Part shown: piece by piece, positions 40,094 to 47,641 of the stretch
Position numbering within the stretch: position 1 is the stretch's first letter
Layout: each line of letters starts with the position of its first letter
From: Planctomycetales bacterium 71-10
Lineage (GTDB): Bacteria > Planctomycetota > Planctomycetia > Isosphaerales > Isosphaeraceae
NCBI GenBank assembly: GCA_001898385.1
Contig: MKTT01000127.1
Coordinates: 1-48,567, forward strand
DNA: 48,567 nt
Direction: 5' to 3'
Notes under the pieces: generated by a model
The model's database searches: none
What the model saw: only the letters and a program-made list of their open reading frames with translations
What the model was told of the DNA's origin: nothing
Position numbers and translations under genes: made by a program

Positions 40094-41602
40094 CTACGGC
40101 GAGTCGGAGGCCATGCCTCGCTCGATGCTCCGGATCGCCGACTCGACGTGGGAGGGGAGGGTCGGGGCCGACTCGGAGGCCAGGCCCCTCATCGCGCGGA
40201 GCCGGGGCAAGGCGGACGCCGCGGCGCGCGGCCCCATCCGGCCCAGGGCGTCCGCCGCCTGGATCGAGGTGTAGGACCGGTGGTATTCCATCGCCTGCAC
40301 CAGCGCGTCGACGGCCTCGGCCTCGGCGGGGGAGCCCGGGGCCAGCCGGCCCAGGATCTCGCAGACGCCGTCCCAATCGGGCCCCCTCAGGTCGTTCCTG
40401 GAGGGGTTGTTCTCCTTCAAGAGCCCGGCCAGCGGGCGGACGGCCTCCCGCGCGAACGGGGGGGAGAAGTTCGAGAGCGCCAGGGCGAAGGCGAAACGAC
40501 GAGGCGGATCGTACGGGGTCGCGTCGATTGCGGCGATCAGCGCGCTTGCGGCCTCGGCCTCGCGGGGCGTGCCGGGGGCGATCCGCGCCAGCGCCTCGGC
40601 GGCCTGGACGGCCGGGCCCCAGGGGCGGTGCCGCATCTCGGGCCAGGCCTGACGATCCGCCTCGGAGGGGCCGTCCGGATCGCCGAGCCGGGCGACCAGG
40701 GCCGGGACCGCGGCGACGGCCCCGGGGCCGACGTCGCCCAGCGCGGACGCCGCGCAGGCCCGCGCCGCGGGGTCGGCGTCGGACGTCGTCGCGATCAGCG
40801 CCGGGACGATCGCGGCCGACGGGCCGCGCCGGTCGGTCCGCCGGCGCAGAAGGGCCGTCAGCGACTCCGATCGGGCCCGGGGCCGATCCGAGGCCAGGCC
40901 GCGCAGCAGGGCGAGCGTGGCCGCGTCGCGGCCTTCGGGGTAGAGCGCCAGCGATCGCGCGGACGCCTCGCGCACGGCCGTCGCGGGGTCGTGCATCAGC
41001 GCCTTCGCGAGCGCCTCGATCCCGCGGGGGCCCGTCCCCGCGCGGCCCAGGGCCGTGGCCACGGCGGCGCGGGCCTCCTCGTCGGGGTCGTCGAGGGCCG
41101 CCGCGAGGGCGTCGGAGGCGGCGGCGGACGACTTGCCGGGGGCGGGGATGCCGAGGCCGACGGCCGACGCCCGACGCACCTCGACCCTGGGGTCGCGCAG
41201 GCCCGTCGCCAGCGCAGTCGACCACCCCCTCGCCGCGTCGTCGTCCGGCTCGGCCTGGATGACCGGGGCCAGCGACCTCGCGGCGGCGACGGCGACCTCG
41301 GCGTCGGGGTCGGCCAGGGCGACGGCCAGCGCCTGCGCCACTCGGGGCCGGATCGTCGCGCCGATCGCCCCCTCGACTTCGCCCAGGTTCGACGCGGCCT
41401 CCCGACGCTGCTCGGCGTCCCCCTCGGCCAGCAGGTGCAGCCAACGATAGGACGGCACCGCCGCATCCCGCGCCACGCGGACGCTCCAGGCGACGGCCGC
41501 GCAGACGCCCACCAGGAGCAGCAGCGTCCGGAGGCCGAAGGCCCGGCCGCAGCCGTCCCCTTTCGATGGGTTCGCCGCATCGGTCTCGCGTTGCACGTCC
41601 AT
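40094..41602 (-). CDS. membrane-anchored HEAT-repeat protein (paralogue B)
   Basis: This 502-residue protein is a tandem paralogue of 38461-40014. The membrane helix is LRTLLLLVGVCAAVAWSVRV near residues 24-43. The solenoid starts LLAEGDAEQRREAASNLGEV and runs through repeats such as LADPDAEVAVAAARSLA and TSDADPAARACAASALGDVG. The last units differ from paralogue A (a Tyr-rich MEYHRSYTSIQAADALG segment), so the C-terminal face has diverged. It has no catalytic motif. Topology suggests a cytoplasmic N-terminus with the repeats outside, which is inference. The start is the ATG at 41602, at the end of a short Asp/Asn-rich leader. Function unknown. Confidence 0.85.
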   Translation of the reverse strand: MDVQRETDAANPSKGDGCGRAFGLRTLLLLVGVCAAVAWSVRVARDAAVPSYRWLHLLAEGDAEQRREAASNLGEVEGAIGATIRPRVAQALAVALADPDAEVAVAAARSLAPVIQAEPDDDAARGWSTALATGLRDPRVEVRRASAVGLGIPAPGKSSAAASDALAAALDDPDEEARAAVATALGRAGTGPRGIEALAKALMHDPATAVREASARSLALYPEGRDAATLALLRGLASDRPRARSESLTALLRRRTDRRGPSAAIVPALIATTSDADPAARACAASALGDVGPGAVAAVPALVARLGDPDGPSEADRQAWPEMRHRPWGPAVQAAEALARIAPGTPREAEAASALIAAIDATPYDPPRRFAFALALSNFSPPFAREAVRPLAGLLKENNPSRNDLRGPDWDGVCEILGRLAPGSPAEAEAVDALVQAMEYHRSYTSIQAADALGRMGPRAAASALPRLRAMRGLASESAPTLPSHVESAIRSIERGMASDSP

Positions 41603-41688
41603 GACGCCCCCCTTCGACGATCGGGCTCGCCGGATCGTCGATCAGCGTAGCACGCCGGGGGGAGGGGTCGCCAGGAGGTGCGGCGCGG

Positions 41689-41859
41689 TCACTCGGCGTG
41701 GAGGGCGTCGAGGAGCGGGCGCGGGAGCGTGGGGTTGATGAAGGCCGGGTCGCGGCGCTTGCACGCCTTGCGATAGGCCACCCCCCCCATGATGCCGATC
41801 AGGAAAGTGCCGAGCCGGAAGACGCCGCCGCGAGGGCCGAGGGGGACGTAAAATGCCAC
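41689..41859 (-). CDS. coding segment in the shifted frame: lost C-terminus of the nitrilase gene, or a small membrane protein
   Basis: This open frame overlaps the last 61 bases of the amidase gene and stops at 41689. It encodes YVPLGPRGGVFRLGTFLIG, then IMGGVAYRKACKRRDPAFIN and PTLPRPLLDALHAE. About nine in ten codons end in G or C, so it is coding. It could be read as a separate 56-residue gene from the GTG at 41859, with GAGG 9 bases upstream. Alternatively it is the true C-terminus of the amidase at 41799-42659, joined by a one-base shift near 41870, where the frame reads AAGCGAGG. The hydrophobic stretch GTFLIGIMGGVAY could cross or touch the membrane. Confidence 0.5.
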   Translation of the reverse strand: MAFYVPLGPRGGVFRLGTFLIGIMGGVAYRKACKRRDPAFINPTLPRPLLDALHAE

Positions 41860-42659
41860 GACTTCATACCTCGCTTGGGATGGACGGTGACGGGGGCGAT
41901 GAGGAGATCGGGGTCGACGCCGGCCTTGCGCGAGACGCCGTGGCGGCCGTCGCAGATGCTGCTCAGGCCGGCGAAGCGGTCGCGGATCGTCGTGTGCAGG
42001 AGCGGGATGCGGGTGTTGGTCTCGCCGCACTGGTTGGCGAAGACCACGGGGATCCCCAGGTCGTCGGCCACCCGCGCCGGGATGTCGCTGCACATCGGAC
42101 CGACGCGGCCCAGGAGCCAGTGGGCGCGGCCGGTGACGCGGTCGGAGAACTCGGGCCAGGCGGCGGAGACCACCGCGAGGTCGATCCGGTCGCGGTACTC
42201 CTTCCACACCTTGCGGTAGATCATGTCGGCGCAGACGGCGAAGCCGATCCGGCCCCAGGGGGTCTCCACGACGAGCGGCCTGTGGCCGGGGTAGAACCGG
42301 AACCGCTCCCAGAAGACGAGGTTCCGCTTGCGGTAGACGTGCAGGCCGCCGTCGGGCGTGCAGAAGGCGAGCGAGTCGTAGAGGTGGCGTCCCTCGCGCT
42401 CGACGTAGCCGGCGGCGATGTGCATCTTCCAGCGGCGGGCGCGGTTGCGGAGGTACGAGAGTGTGGGCCCCTCGGGCGTCTCGCTGTGGGGGCCGAAGTC
42501 CGGGCAGAGGCTGTACCCGGTGTTGAACAGCTCCGGCAGGACGACCAGCTCGGCCCCGGCGTCGCGCGCCCGGCGCAGCAGCCCGTCGGCGCGCTGGAGG
42601 TTGGCCGAGAGGTCGAGCAGGTCGCTGGGCATCTGGACGGCGGCGGTCGTCAGCTTCAC
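41799..42659 (-). CDS. carbon-nitrogen hydrolase (nitrilase superfamily)
   Basis: This is a 286-residue cytoplasmic amidohydrolase of the nitrilase/amidase superfamily. The Glu-Lys-Cys triad is visible: E43 in LPELFNTGY, K111 in VYRKRNL and C143 in GFAVCADM. It cleaves a C-N bond of an amide, carbamoyl compound or nitrile. The exact substrate is unknown. I choose the GTG at 42659 (VKLTTAAVQM), because GGAGG lies 9 bases upstream and the family usually begins this way. The ATG at 42677 has no ribosome site. After PVTVHPK the frame gives a poor tail (GMKSWHFTSPSALAAASSG), whereas the neighbouring frame continues as coding sequence to 41689. A one-base frameshift near 41870 is suspected. Confidence 0.82.
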   Translation of the reverse strand: MKLTTAAVQMPSDLLDLSANLQRADGLLRRARDAGAELVVLPELFNTGYSLCPDFGPHSETPEGPTLSYLRNRARRWKMHIAAGYVEREGRHLYDSLAFCTPDGGLHVYRKRNLVFWERFRFYPGHRPLVVETPWGRIGFAVCADMIYRKVWKEYRDRIDLAVVSAAWPEFSDRVTGRAHWLLGRVGPMCSDIPARVADDLGIPVVFANQCGETNTRIPLLHTTIRDRFAGLSSICDGRHGVSRKAGVDPDLLIAPVTVHPKRGMKSWHFTSPSALAAASSGSALS

Positions 42660-42789
42660 GGGAGTCCACCTCCACATCCGTGGGGTCGGCGAACGCGATC
42701 GGGGGTCTCCGCCGCATCCGAGGGATCGGCCGCGGCGGCCCGGCGACTTGAGCCCGATCCGTCGGGCCGCGCCGGTCGTAGCGAACGGG

Positions 42790-43257
42790 TCAGTCGAATC
42801 CGAGCCAGGCCAGGAAGCCGCGGCGACGGGGCTTGGGCGGGGCCTGGGCCTCGGCGCGCATCGCCTCGGCCCGGCCGTACAGGTCGCTGGAGGCGGGGGG
42901 CTGGGCGGGCTCCAGCTGGTAGACGAACTCGCGCTCGTCGCGGAGCGTGAAGGGGACCAGGTTCTCGGAGAAGAACTCGGTGAGGAGGTTGTCCCACCAG
43001 GGCGCCGCGACGGGCTGGATGACCGTCTTGGTGGCGTAGTTGTCCTTGATGAGCGTGATCTCGCGGTCGCCGTAGTAGGTGAACGCCTTCGAGACGGGCG
43101 TCGGCCCGATCTCCTCGTCGTTGACGATGACCGTCGCGCCGGGGGGCTCGGTCCGGATCGTGTAGCGCCGGATCACGCAGCCCGTCTCCAGGCTCAGGCA
43201 GGCCGCCGCGAGGGCCGTCGCCGCCGCGACCCGGCCCGCTTTCGGGGTCTTCACCAT
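42790..43257 (-). CDS. PEGA-domain envelope (lipo)protein
   Basis: This 155-residue protein has a hydrophobic N-terminal export signal followed by LSLETGCVIRR. The Cys may be lipidated, although the lipobox is imperfect (Glu at -3). It continues with a PEGA domain: TIRTEPPGATVIVNDEEIGP, then TPVSKAF and ITLIKDNY. The PEGA fold is a small surface-exposed β-sandwich found in envelope proteins of many bacteria. This arrangement (Cys, R-x-Y-T-I-R, PPGA, then ...WWDNLLTEFFSEN) is a recurring planctomycete type. The C-terminal ~30 residues are Ala/Pro/Arg-rich. The start is the ATG at 43257, with GGAGAG 6 bases upstream. It is divergent from the MlaE-like gene. Role unknown, probably envelope structure. 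Confidence 0.85.
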   Translation of the reverse strand: MVKTPKAGRVAAATALAAACLSLETGCVIRRYTIRTEPPGATVIVNDEEIGPTPVSKAFTYYGDREITLIKDNYATKTVIQPVAAPWWDNLLTEFFSENLVPFTLRDEREFVYQLEPAQPPASSDLYGRAEAMRAEAQAPPKPRRRGFLAWLGFD

Positions 43258-43444
43258 CCTTGGCTCTCCCATCCGGCCGGCCCGACCCGGCCACTCGTTC
43301 GAGGCCGACCCGCCGGGGCGCGTCGGCGCTCCGGGGGTCGAGGGCGGCGGGATTCTAACCTTGACGCCCGGCTCCCGCAAGGCGGGGATTTTCGCGATAT
43401 GCTGAGGGTCGTCGCGACGCAAACGGGGCGGGGGAGGGCGGGCC

Positions 43445-44230
43445 TTGGGGACGTTCATCATCGATCCGATCGCCCGCGCGGGGCGGTCCCTGGCGTTCGC
43501 CTGGCGGGTGCTGCTCGCCCTGCCGGCGGCGGCGTTCGGCCGGGCGGGCGAGGTCGCGCGGCAGTTCGAGCGCGTGGCCGTGATGAGCCTGCCGATCGTC
43601 GCCGGGGCCGGCCTGAGCATCGGCCTGGTGACGTGGTTCCAGGCCCATCGCCTGCTGGCGGCCCACGGGGCCGAGGCCGCGCTGCCGAGCTTCCTCTCCG
43701 TGGCCGTGGTGGTGGAGTTGGGCCCGCTGCTGGCCGGCGTGCTGGCCGCCGGCCGCGTCGGCGCCGGGCTCGCGGCCGAGCTGGGGGTGATGAACCTGAA
43801 CGAGGAGATCGACGCCCGCGTCGCCCTGGGCTCCGACCCGATCGCCGGCCTGGTCGCCCCCCGGACGCTCGCGTGCGTCCTGGCCCTCCCCCTGCTCACC
43901 GTCCTGGTCGACGCCTCCGCCCTGGTCGGGGCCCTGGCGGCCGAGGCGGCGGCGGGGAAGCTCTCGCCCGAACTCTTCTGGCGGCAGTCGCTCGTCTTCC
44001 TGCGGCTTTCCGACGTCGTCCCCGCGACCCTCAAGACGGCCGCGTTCGGGCTGGCCGTGGGGGTCGTCGCCTGCCGGGTGGGCCTCGAATCCGAGCGATC
44101 CGCCGAGGCCGTCGGCCGCGCGGCGACGCGGGGCGTCGTCGCGTCCACCCTGGCCGTCTTCGCCGTCAACACGGCCCTCGCGCCCGCCCTTCCTCGAATC
44201 ATGGCCGCCCTCGGGCTGGCGGGGGCCTGA
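43445..44230 (+). CDS. MlaE/YrbE-type ABC transporter permease
   Basis: This 261-residue integral membrane protein is of the MlaE (YrbE) permease family. The family's core is clear: FERVAVMSLPIVAGAGLSIG, then PSFLSVAVVVELGPLLAGVL, AAGRVGAGLAAELGVM and the conserved E-E-I-D-A. Five to six hydrophobic spans follow the usual order. MlaE works with the ATPase MlaF and an MCE-domain MlaD protein to move phospholipids between the membranes, yet neither partner is encoded on either side here. The start is a TTG at 43445, preceded by GGGGAGGG. No ATG in frame gives a full-length protein. A T-rich hairpin at 44362-44383 probably ends the transcript. Confidence 0.87.
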   Translation: MGTFIIDPIARAGRSLAFAWRVLLALPAAAFGRAGEVARQFERVAVMSLPIVAGAGLSIGLVTWFQAHRLLAAHGAEAALPSFLSVAVVVELGPLLAGVLAAGRVGAGLAAELGVMNLNEEIDARVALGSDPIAGLVAPRTLACVLALPLLTVLVDASALVGALAAEAAAGKLSPELFWRQSLVFLRLSDVVPATLKTAAFGLAVGVVACRVGLESERSAEAVGRAATRGVVASTLAVFAVNTALAPALPRIMAALGLAGA

Positions 44231-44361
44231 ACCTGGGGGGATGCTTCGTCGTCACGGGGGCTGCGAGCCGGCGCATCTGGTCTCCGCGACCGCCGGGCGC
44301 GAGCGGGCGAGGGTGCCATCCGTCGAATGCGTCCTCGTCCGTAATCGTCGAATCTCACACG

Positions 44362-44383
44362 GACGCCCCTCGCGTCGTTTTTT
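44362..44383 (+). terminator. intrinsic terminator after the MlaE-like gene
   Basis: GACGC-CCCTC-GCGTC forms a 5-bp stem, followed by G and six T residues (44378-44383), a rare T-run in this GC-rich DNA. It lies 130 bp after the stop at 44230 and overlaps the first block of the AT-rich element at 44373-44432. Confidence 0.5.
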
Positions 44384-44432
44384 GTATTCAATACGCCCGT
44401 CTTGAACCAGTCACGTTAAAATCCACTCGCAA
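44373..44432 (+). promoter_or_regulatory. AT-rich upstream element, copy 2, before a PEP-CTERM gene
   Basis: This copy reads CGTCG, 6 bp, GTATTC (44384-44389), GAACC (44404-44408), CACGTTAAAATCCAC (44412-44426), then CGCAA (44428-44432). The start codon at 44518 is 85 bp downstream. The order and spacing match copy 1 at 5421-5474. TAAAAT could serve as a -10, but no -35 lies at the normal distance, so an alternative σ factor or activator is possible. Confidence 0.5.
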
Positions 44433-44517
44433 TCGCGATACCACCACGCACGGACCAAGCCCGCAATGCGTCGATGGAGTCGTCGCCGTCATCCACCTCA
44501 AGGTAAGGAACCCCTGC

Positions 44518-45111
44518 ATGAGGAAGTCTGTGTTCGCCGTCGCGATCGTCTCCGCGCTGCTGGCCTCGGGCCCCGCCCGCGCGGACCTGATCTACGACAA
44601 CGGCCCCATCGTCGGCACCGGAAACTGGAACATCTCCGGCTTCACGGTGACGAATTCGTTCACCGTGTCGGCCGACGCCACGCTTACATCCGCGACGATC
44701 GGCGCGTGGGTGAGCATCGGCGCAACCCCCCTGACGACGACCTGGGCGATCGGCACGTCCGCCTTCGGCTCCGAGATCTCCTCCGGGGTCTCGTCGCTCA
44801 CGAACACGTACTGGGGCAGCTATGCCAACGCCTTGGACATCTATTCGTCGTCCTTCTCCATCGGCGGGGTCGTCACGGCCGGGACCTACTGGCTGACGCT
44901 CACGGGCACCACGACCAGCGACGGCTTCGGGGCCTACTGGGACCAGAACTCCGGCCCTTCCACGGCCTTCCAGACGCTCACGGGGTCGATCCCGTCGGAG
45001 TCCTTCCAGATCTACGGCACGACGGCCGTGCCCGAGCCGGCGACGTGGGCCCTGATGGGCCTCGGCCTCGCGGCCGCGCCGATGTTGAGGCGGGGCCGTC
45101 GGGCCGCCTGA
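44518..45111 (+). CDS. PEP-CTERM sorting-domain protein
   Basis: This 197-residue exported protein has a signal peptide MRKSVFAVAIVSALLASGPARA, a Ser/Thr/Gly-rich β-strand body of about 135 residues (DNGPIVGTGNWNISGF, TLTSATIGAWVSIG) and a C-terminal PEP-CTERM tail. The tail is VPEP followed by ATWALMGLGLAAAPM and a basic RRGRRAA end. Such proteins are processed by an exosortase and end up in the cell surface or matrix. No exosortase gene is in the window, so the sorting enzyme acts in trans. The start is the ATG at 44518, with AAGGA 8 bases upstream. The body resembles a choice-of-anchor type domain in length, but I cannot name its family. Confidence 0.88.
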   Translation: MRKSVFAVAIVSALLASGPARADLIYDNGPIVGTGNWNISGFTVTNSFTVSADATLTSATIGAWVSIGATPLTTTWAIGTSAFGSEISSGVSSLTNTYWGSYANALDIYSSSFSIGGVVTAGTYWLTLTGTTTSDGFGAYWDQNSGPSTAFQTLTGSIPSESFQIYGTTAVPEPATWALMGLGLAAAPMLRRGRRAA

Positions 45112-45198
45112 ATCCCGGCACGTCCCGGTTCGGGTCGCCGGGGGATTGGATCCCGTTCATCCCGCCGGAATCGCCCGACCTGGGCCCGGGACGTGCGT

Positions 45199-45204
45199 TA
45201 GAAT
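45199..45204 (+). promoter_or_regulatory. -10-like element
   Basis: TAGAAT, 57 bp before the ATG at 45261. No convincing -35 lies upstream, so this is a weak candidate. Confidence 0.25.
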
Positions 45205-45260
45205 GGAGGGCGTCGACGACTGCGCCCTCCATTCCGTGCTTCCCTGGAAAGACCCGCACC

Positions 45261-45710
45261 ATGAGACGCCTCGCCCTGCTGGCCTCGGCCGCCGTCCTGG
45301 GGATCGTCCCGACCGCCCGCGCCCAGGCGGTGCCGTCGGCGGGGGCGGGTCGGGTGAGCGATTACTACGCCGCCCCCGGGCTGTACGGAACCAGTTACGG
45401 CTACGCCAGCTACGGCGTGCCGCGGACGCACACGTCGTTCTCGGCCAAGCCGTGGTCGCCCTACTACGCCAACTATCCGCCCACCGGCTTCATGCCGGGC
45501 CCCTTCGGCGTCGGCCTCTGGCGGCCGGGCGCGTCGGCGACGGCCTCGGGGGCGAGTTCCGTCTACGGCCGGCCGGTCGGCGCCGGGTCGTACCGGACGT
45601 TCCCGGTCACGGCCGGCACCGGGCTGACGCCCGCCGACATCGCCCCGCCGCCGCCCTTCGGCGTTTACGCGCCGGCGTATGGGCCGGGCGTGGGGCCGTT
45701 CGGCGAGTGA
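45261..45710 (+). CDS. small secreted Tyr/Gly/Pro-rich protein
   Basis: This 149-residue protein has a clear signal peptide (MRRLALLASAAVLGIVPTARAQ). The mature part is low in charge and rich in Tyr, Gly, Pro, Ser and Ala, with runs such as YGTSYGYASYGVPRTH and PFGVYAPAYGPGVGPFG. I see no catalytic motif and no PEP-CTERM tail. Similar Tyr/Pro-rich small proteins are common in planctomycete envelopes and may be structural. No family is recognised. The ATG at 45261 follows GGAAAG by about 9 bases. It ends 9 bp before the convergent gene at 45720. Confidence 0.8.
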   Translation: MRRLALLASAAVLGIVPTARAQAVPSAGAGRVSDYYAAPGLYGTSYGYASYGVPRTHTSFSAKPWSPYYANYPPTGFMPGPFGVGLWRPGASATASGASSVYGRPVGAGSYRTFPVTAGTGLTPADIAPPPPFGVYAPAYGPGVGPFGE

Positions 45711-45719
45711 GCCCGATCG

Positions 45720-47465
45720 CTATCGGCTGATGTGGGCGCTGGGGCCGCCGGCTCGGGCCTCGGTGTCCAGGCCGATGATCTTGCTGCGGGGCCGGCTGCG
45801 GTCGACGATCACCGGCGAGCCCTCGGGGGTCTCGGCGAAGCCCTTGTTGTGGGCCTCGTCGACGGCCTCCACGCGGACGTGGAACCGCGGAGGGAAGTTG
45901 GGCGGGACGGCCCACACGAACTGGCCGGCCGGGGGCTGACCCTGGGCGTCGGCGATCGGGATCCAGGGGTCGCCGGGGCGGTCGGGCCGCCAGAAGAGGG
46001 ACACCCCCTTCTCGCCCAGGTGGCCGTCCTCGGCGCGCCAGGCGATGGCGATCTTGCCGGCGTGCTGGCCCGACCCGATCTGCGGCGGGTAGAGATGCAC
46101 GCGGGGGGGCGTGGAGTCGATCTCCACCCAGGTCTGGGGGCGGTCGCCCGGGGCCGGGGGGAGGTCGCCGAGGCCGGAACTCGACTGGGCCACCAGCGAG
46201 AGGCCGACGGTCCCCTCGCCGTCCGGGAGGTTCACGTCGAAGGGGGACGTGCGATCCTCGTCCGGGCCCAGGCGGCTCCAGTTCCGGCCGCCGTTGCGGG
46301 TGATCCAGAGTTCCACGATGGCCGGCTTCCCGTCCGGGCCGGCGTCCTGGACGTCGTACTTGAGCCGGAACCGCGGGCCGCCGACGAGCATCGTGGGCAC
46401 GTCGCCGCCCGTGTCGACCGGCGCGGGGGCCGCGGCGGCGGGGGCGGCCGCGCCCGAGAACGGGTCCGCGAATCCCGGCGGTCGCGAAGGGGTCGAGAAG
46501 TCGGCCGGGGGCGCGGGGGCCGGGGCCGTCGCGAAGCCGCCCGGGTCGGCGTTCGAGTTCGACGCGGAATCCCAGTCGGGGGCGGGCGGGGCCGAGGTCA
46601 CCAGCGCGTCCGAGCCGGCGCGGGCCTGGCGGGCGATCGGCCGCTTCGCGCCTTCCGTGCCCCATCCCCCGGCCCCGCGCGGGGCCGGCTTCGGCGCGAC
46701 GTCCTCCTCGACGGGCGTGAAGCTGGAGTCGGCCTCGATGGGCGAGCGAGGGCGGCCGATCGGCCGCACGGGGGGCGCACCGGCGTCCGTATCGAGCGCC
46801 GCCAGGTTCGGCGGGGTCGACGCCCCTTCGGGAAGCTCGACCTCGGCCTCCTTGACGTTCCCCGCCTTATCCGCCACCGTCCCGCGCACCCGGACGGCCT
46901 CCACCGTGCCGGCGTCCCAGCTCTCGGAGCCCACCAGCGCGGGCCGCTTGAGGGGGACCCGCTTCCAGTCCCGCGCGCCGGCCACCTGGTATTCCAGGCT
47001 CAGCGTCTTCAGGTCCAGATTCTCGTCCTTCGCCTCCCAGCGCACCTTCGCCAGGCTGCCGTGGCGGCCGTCGGACTCCAGGACGAGGCTGGGGGCTCGC
47101 ATGTCGACGATCACCTTGAGGGCGGGCCGGATGGTCTCGTCCGAGGGGGGCGAGAGCTGGCCGGCGGCCGACATGGTCCGGACGGCGAACCAGTATTCGC
47201 CGTCGCGGCGGGCCCGGAACATGAACTCCTTCTGATCGGGGGTGGCCCGGCTCACCTGGTTCCAGTTGAAGCCCGAGTCTTCCGAGACCCAGAGTTGCAA
47301 CTCCTTGATGAGCCGGATCTTCTCGCCGTCCAGGTCGAACGGGATGCGGAACGAGCGGTCCTTGTGATAGATCGGGGCGACCCCGTCGCGGTCGTCCCCG
47401 GCGGCCCAACCTCGGGGCGCGAGGAGGCCGAGCGTCAGGGCCCAGGCCCCGACCGCGATCGACAT
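45720..47465 (-). CDS. secreted protein with internally duplicated β-sandwich modules
   Basis: This 581-residue exported protein has a signal peptide MSIAVGAWALTLGLLAPRGWAA. Two Ig/fibronectin-like halves share landmarks. LQLWVSEDSGFNWNQ in the first half (near residue 60) corresponds to VELWITRNGGRNWSRL in the second (near 375). Likewise VRWEAKDENLDLKTLSLEY corresponds to IAWRAEDGHLGEKGVSLFW. A Pro/Ala-rich linker of about 130 residues (about 225-350) joins them. No catalytic motif is visible. It may bind or scaffold surface components. The frame is open to an ATG at 47558 and beyond. The ATG at 47465 is chosen because it opens the signal peptide, but a longer N-terminus from 47558 or a GTG at 47519 cannot be excluded. 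Confidence 0.75.
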   Translation of the reverse strand: MSIAVGAWALTLGLLAPRGWAAGDDRDGVAPIYHKDRSFRIPFDLDGEKIRLIKELQLWVSEDSGFNWNQVSRATPDQKEFMFRARRDGEYWFAVRTMSAAGQLSPPSDETIRPALKVIVDMRAPSLVLESDGRHGSLAKVRWEAKDENLDLKTLSLEYQVAGARDWKRVPLKRPALVGSESWDAGTVEAVRVRGTVADKAGNVKEAEVELPEGASTPPNLAALDTDAGAPPVRPIGRPRSPIEADSSFTPVEEDVAPKPAPRGAGGWGTEGAKRPIARQARAGSDALVTSAPPAPDWDSASNSNADPGGFATAPAPAPPADFSTPSRPPGFADPFSGAAAPAAAAPAPVDTGGDVPTMLVGGPRFRLKYDVQDAGPDGKPAIVELWITRNGGRNWSRLGPDEDRTSPFDVNLPDGEGTVGLSLVAQSSSGLGDLPPAPGDRPQTWVEIDSTPPRVHLYPPQIGSGQHAGKIAIAWRAEDGHLGEKGVSLFWRPDRPGDPWIPIADAQGQPPAGQFVWAVPPNFPPRFHVRVEAVDEAHNKGFAETPEGSPVIVDRSRPRSKIIGLDTEARAGGPSAHISR

Positions 47466-47641
47466 CCAAACGCCCCTGGTCGCCGCTGTCGCCACAGCTT
47501 CCGCCCTCCGTCCCTTCACGGACCCGTCCCCCGCCGATGGCGCGGGCGCACGGCTCATGCCGGCTTTATCGACCCGACGCGAGGGGCGGCTTGAAACGAT
47601 TCGTCCGGACGGCCCGATCGTGCGGCCTCCCCGTCGATGCA

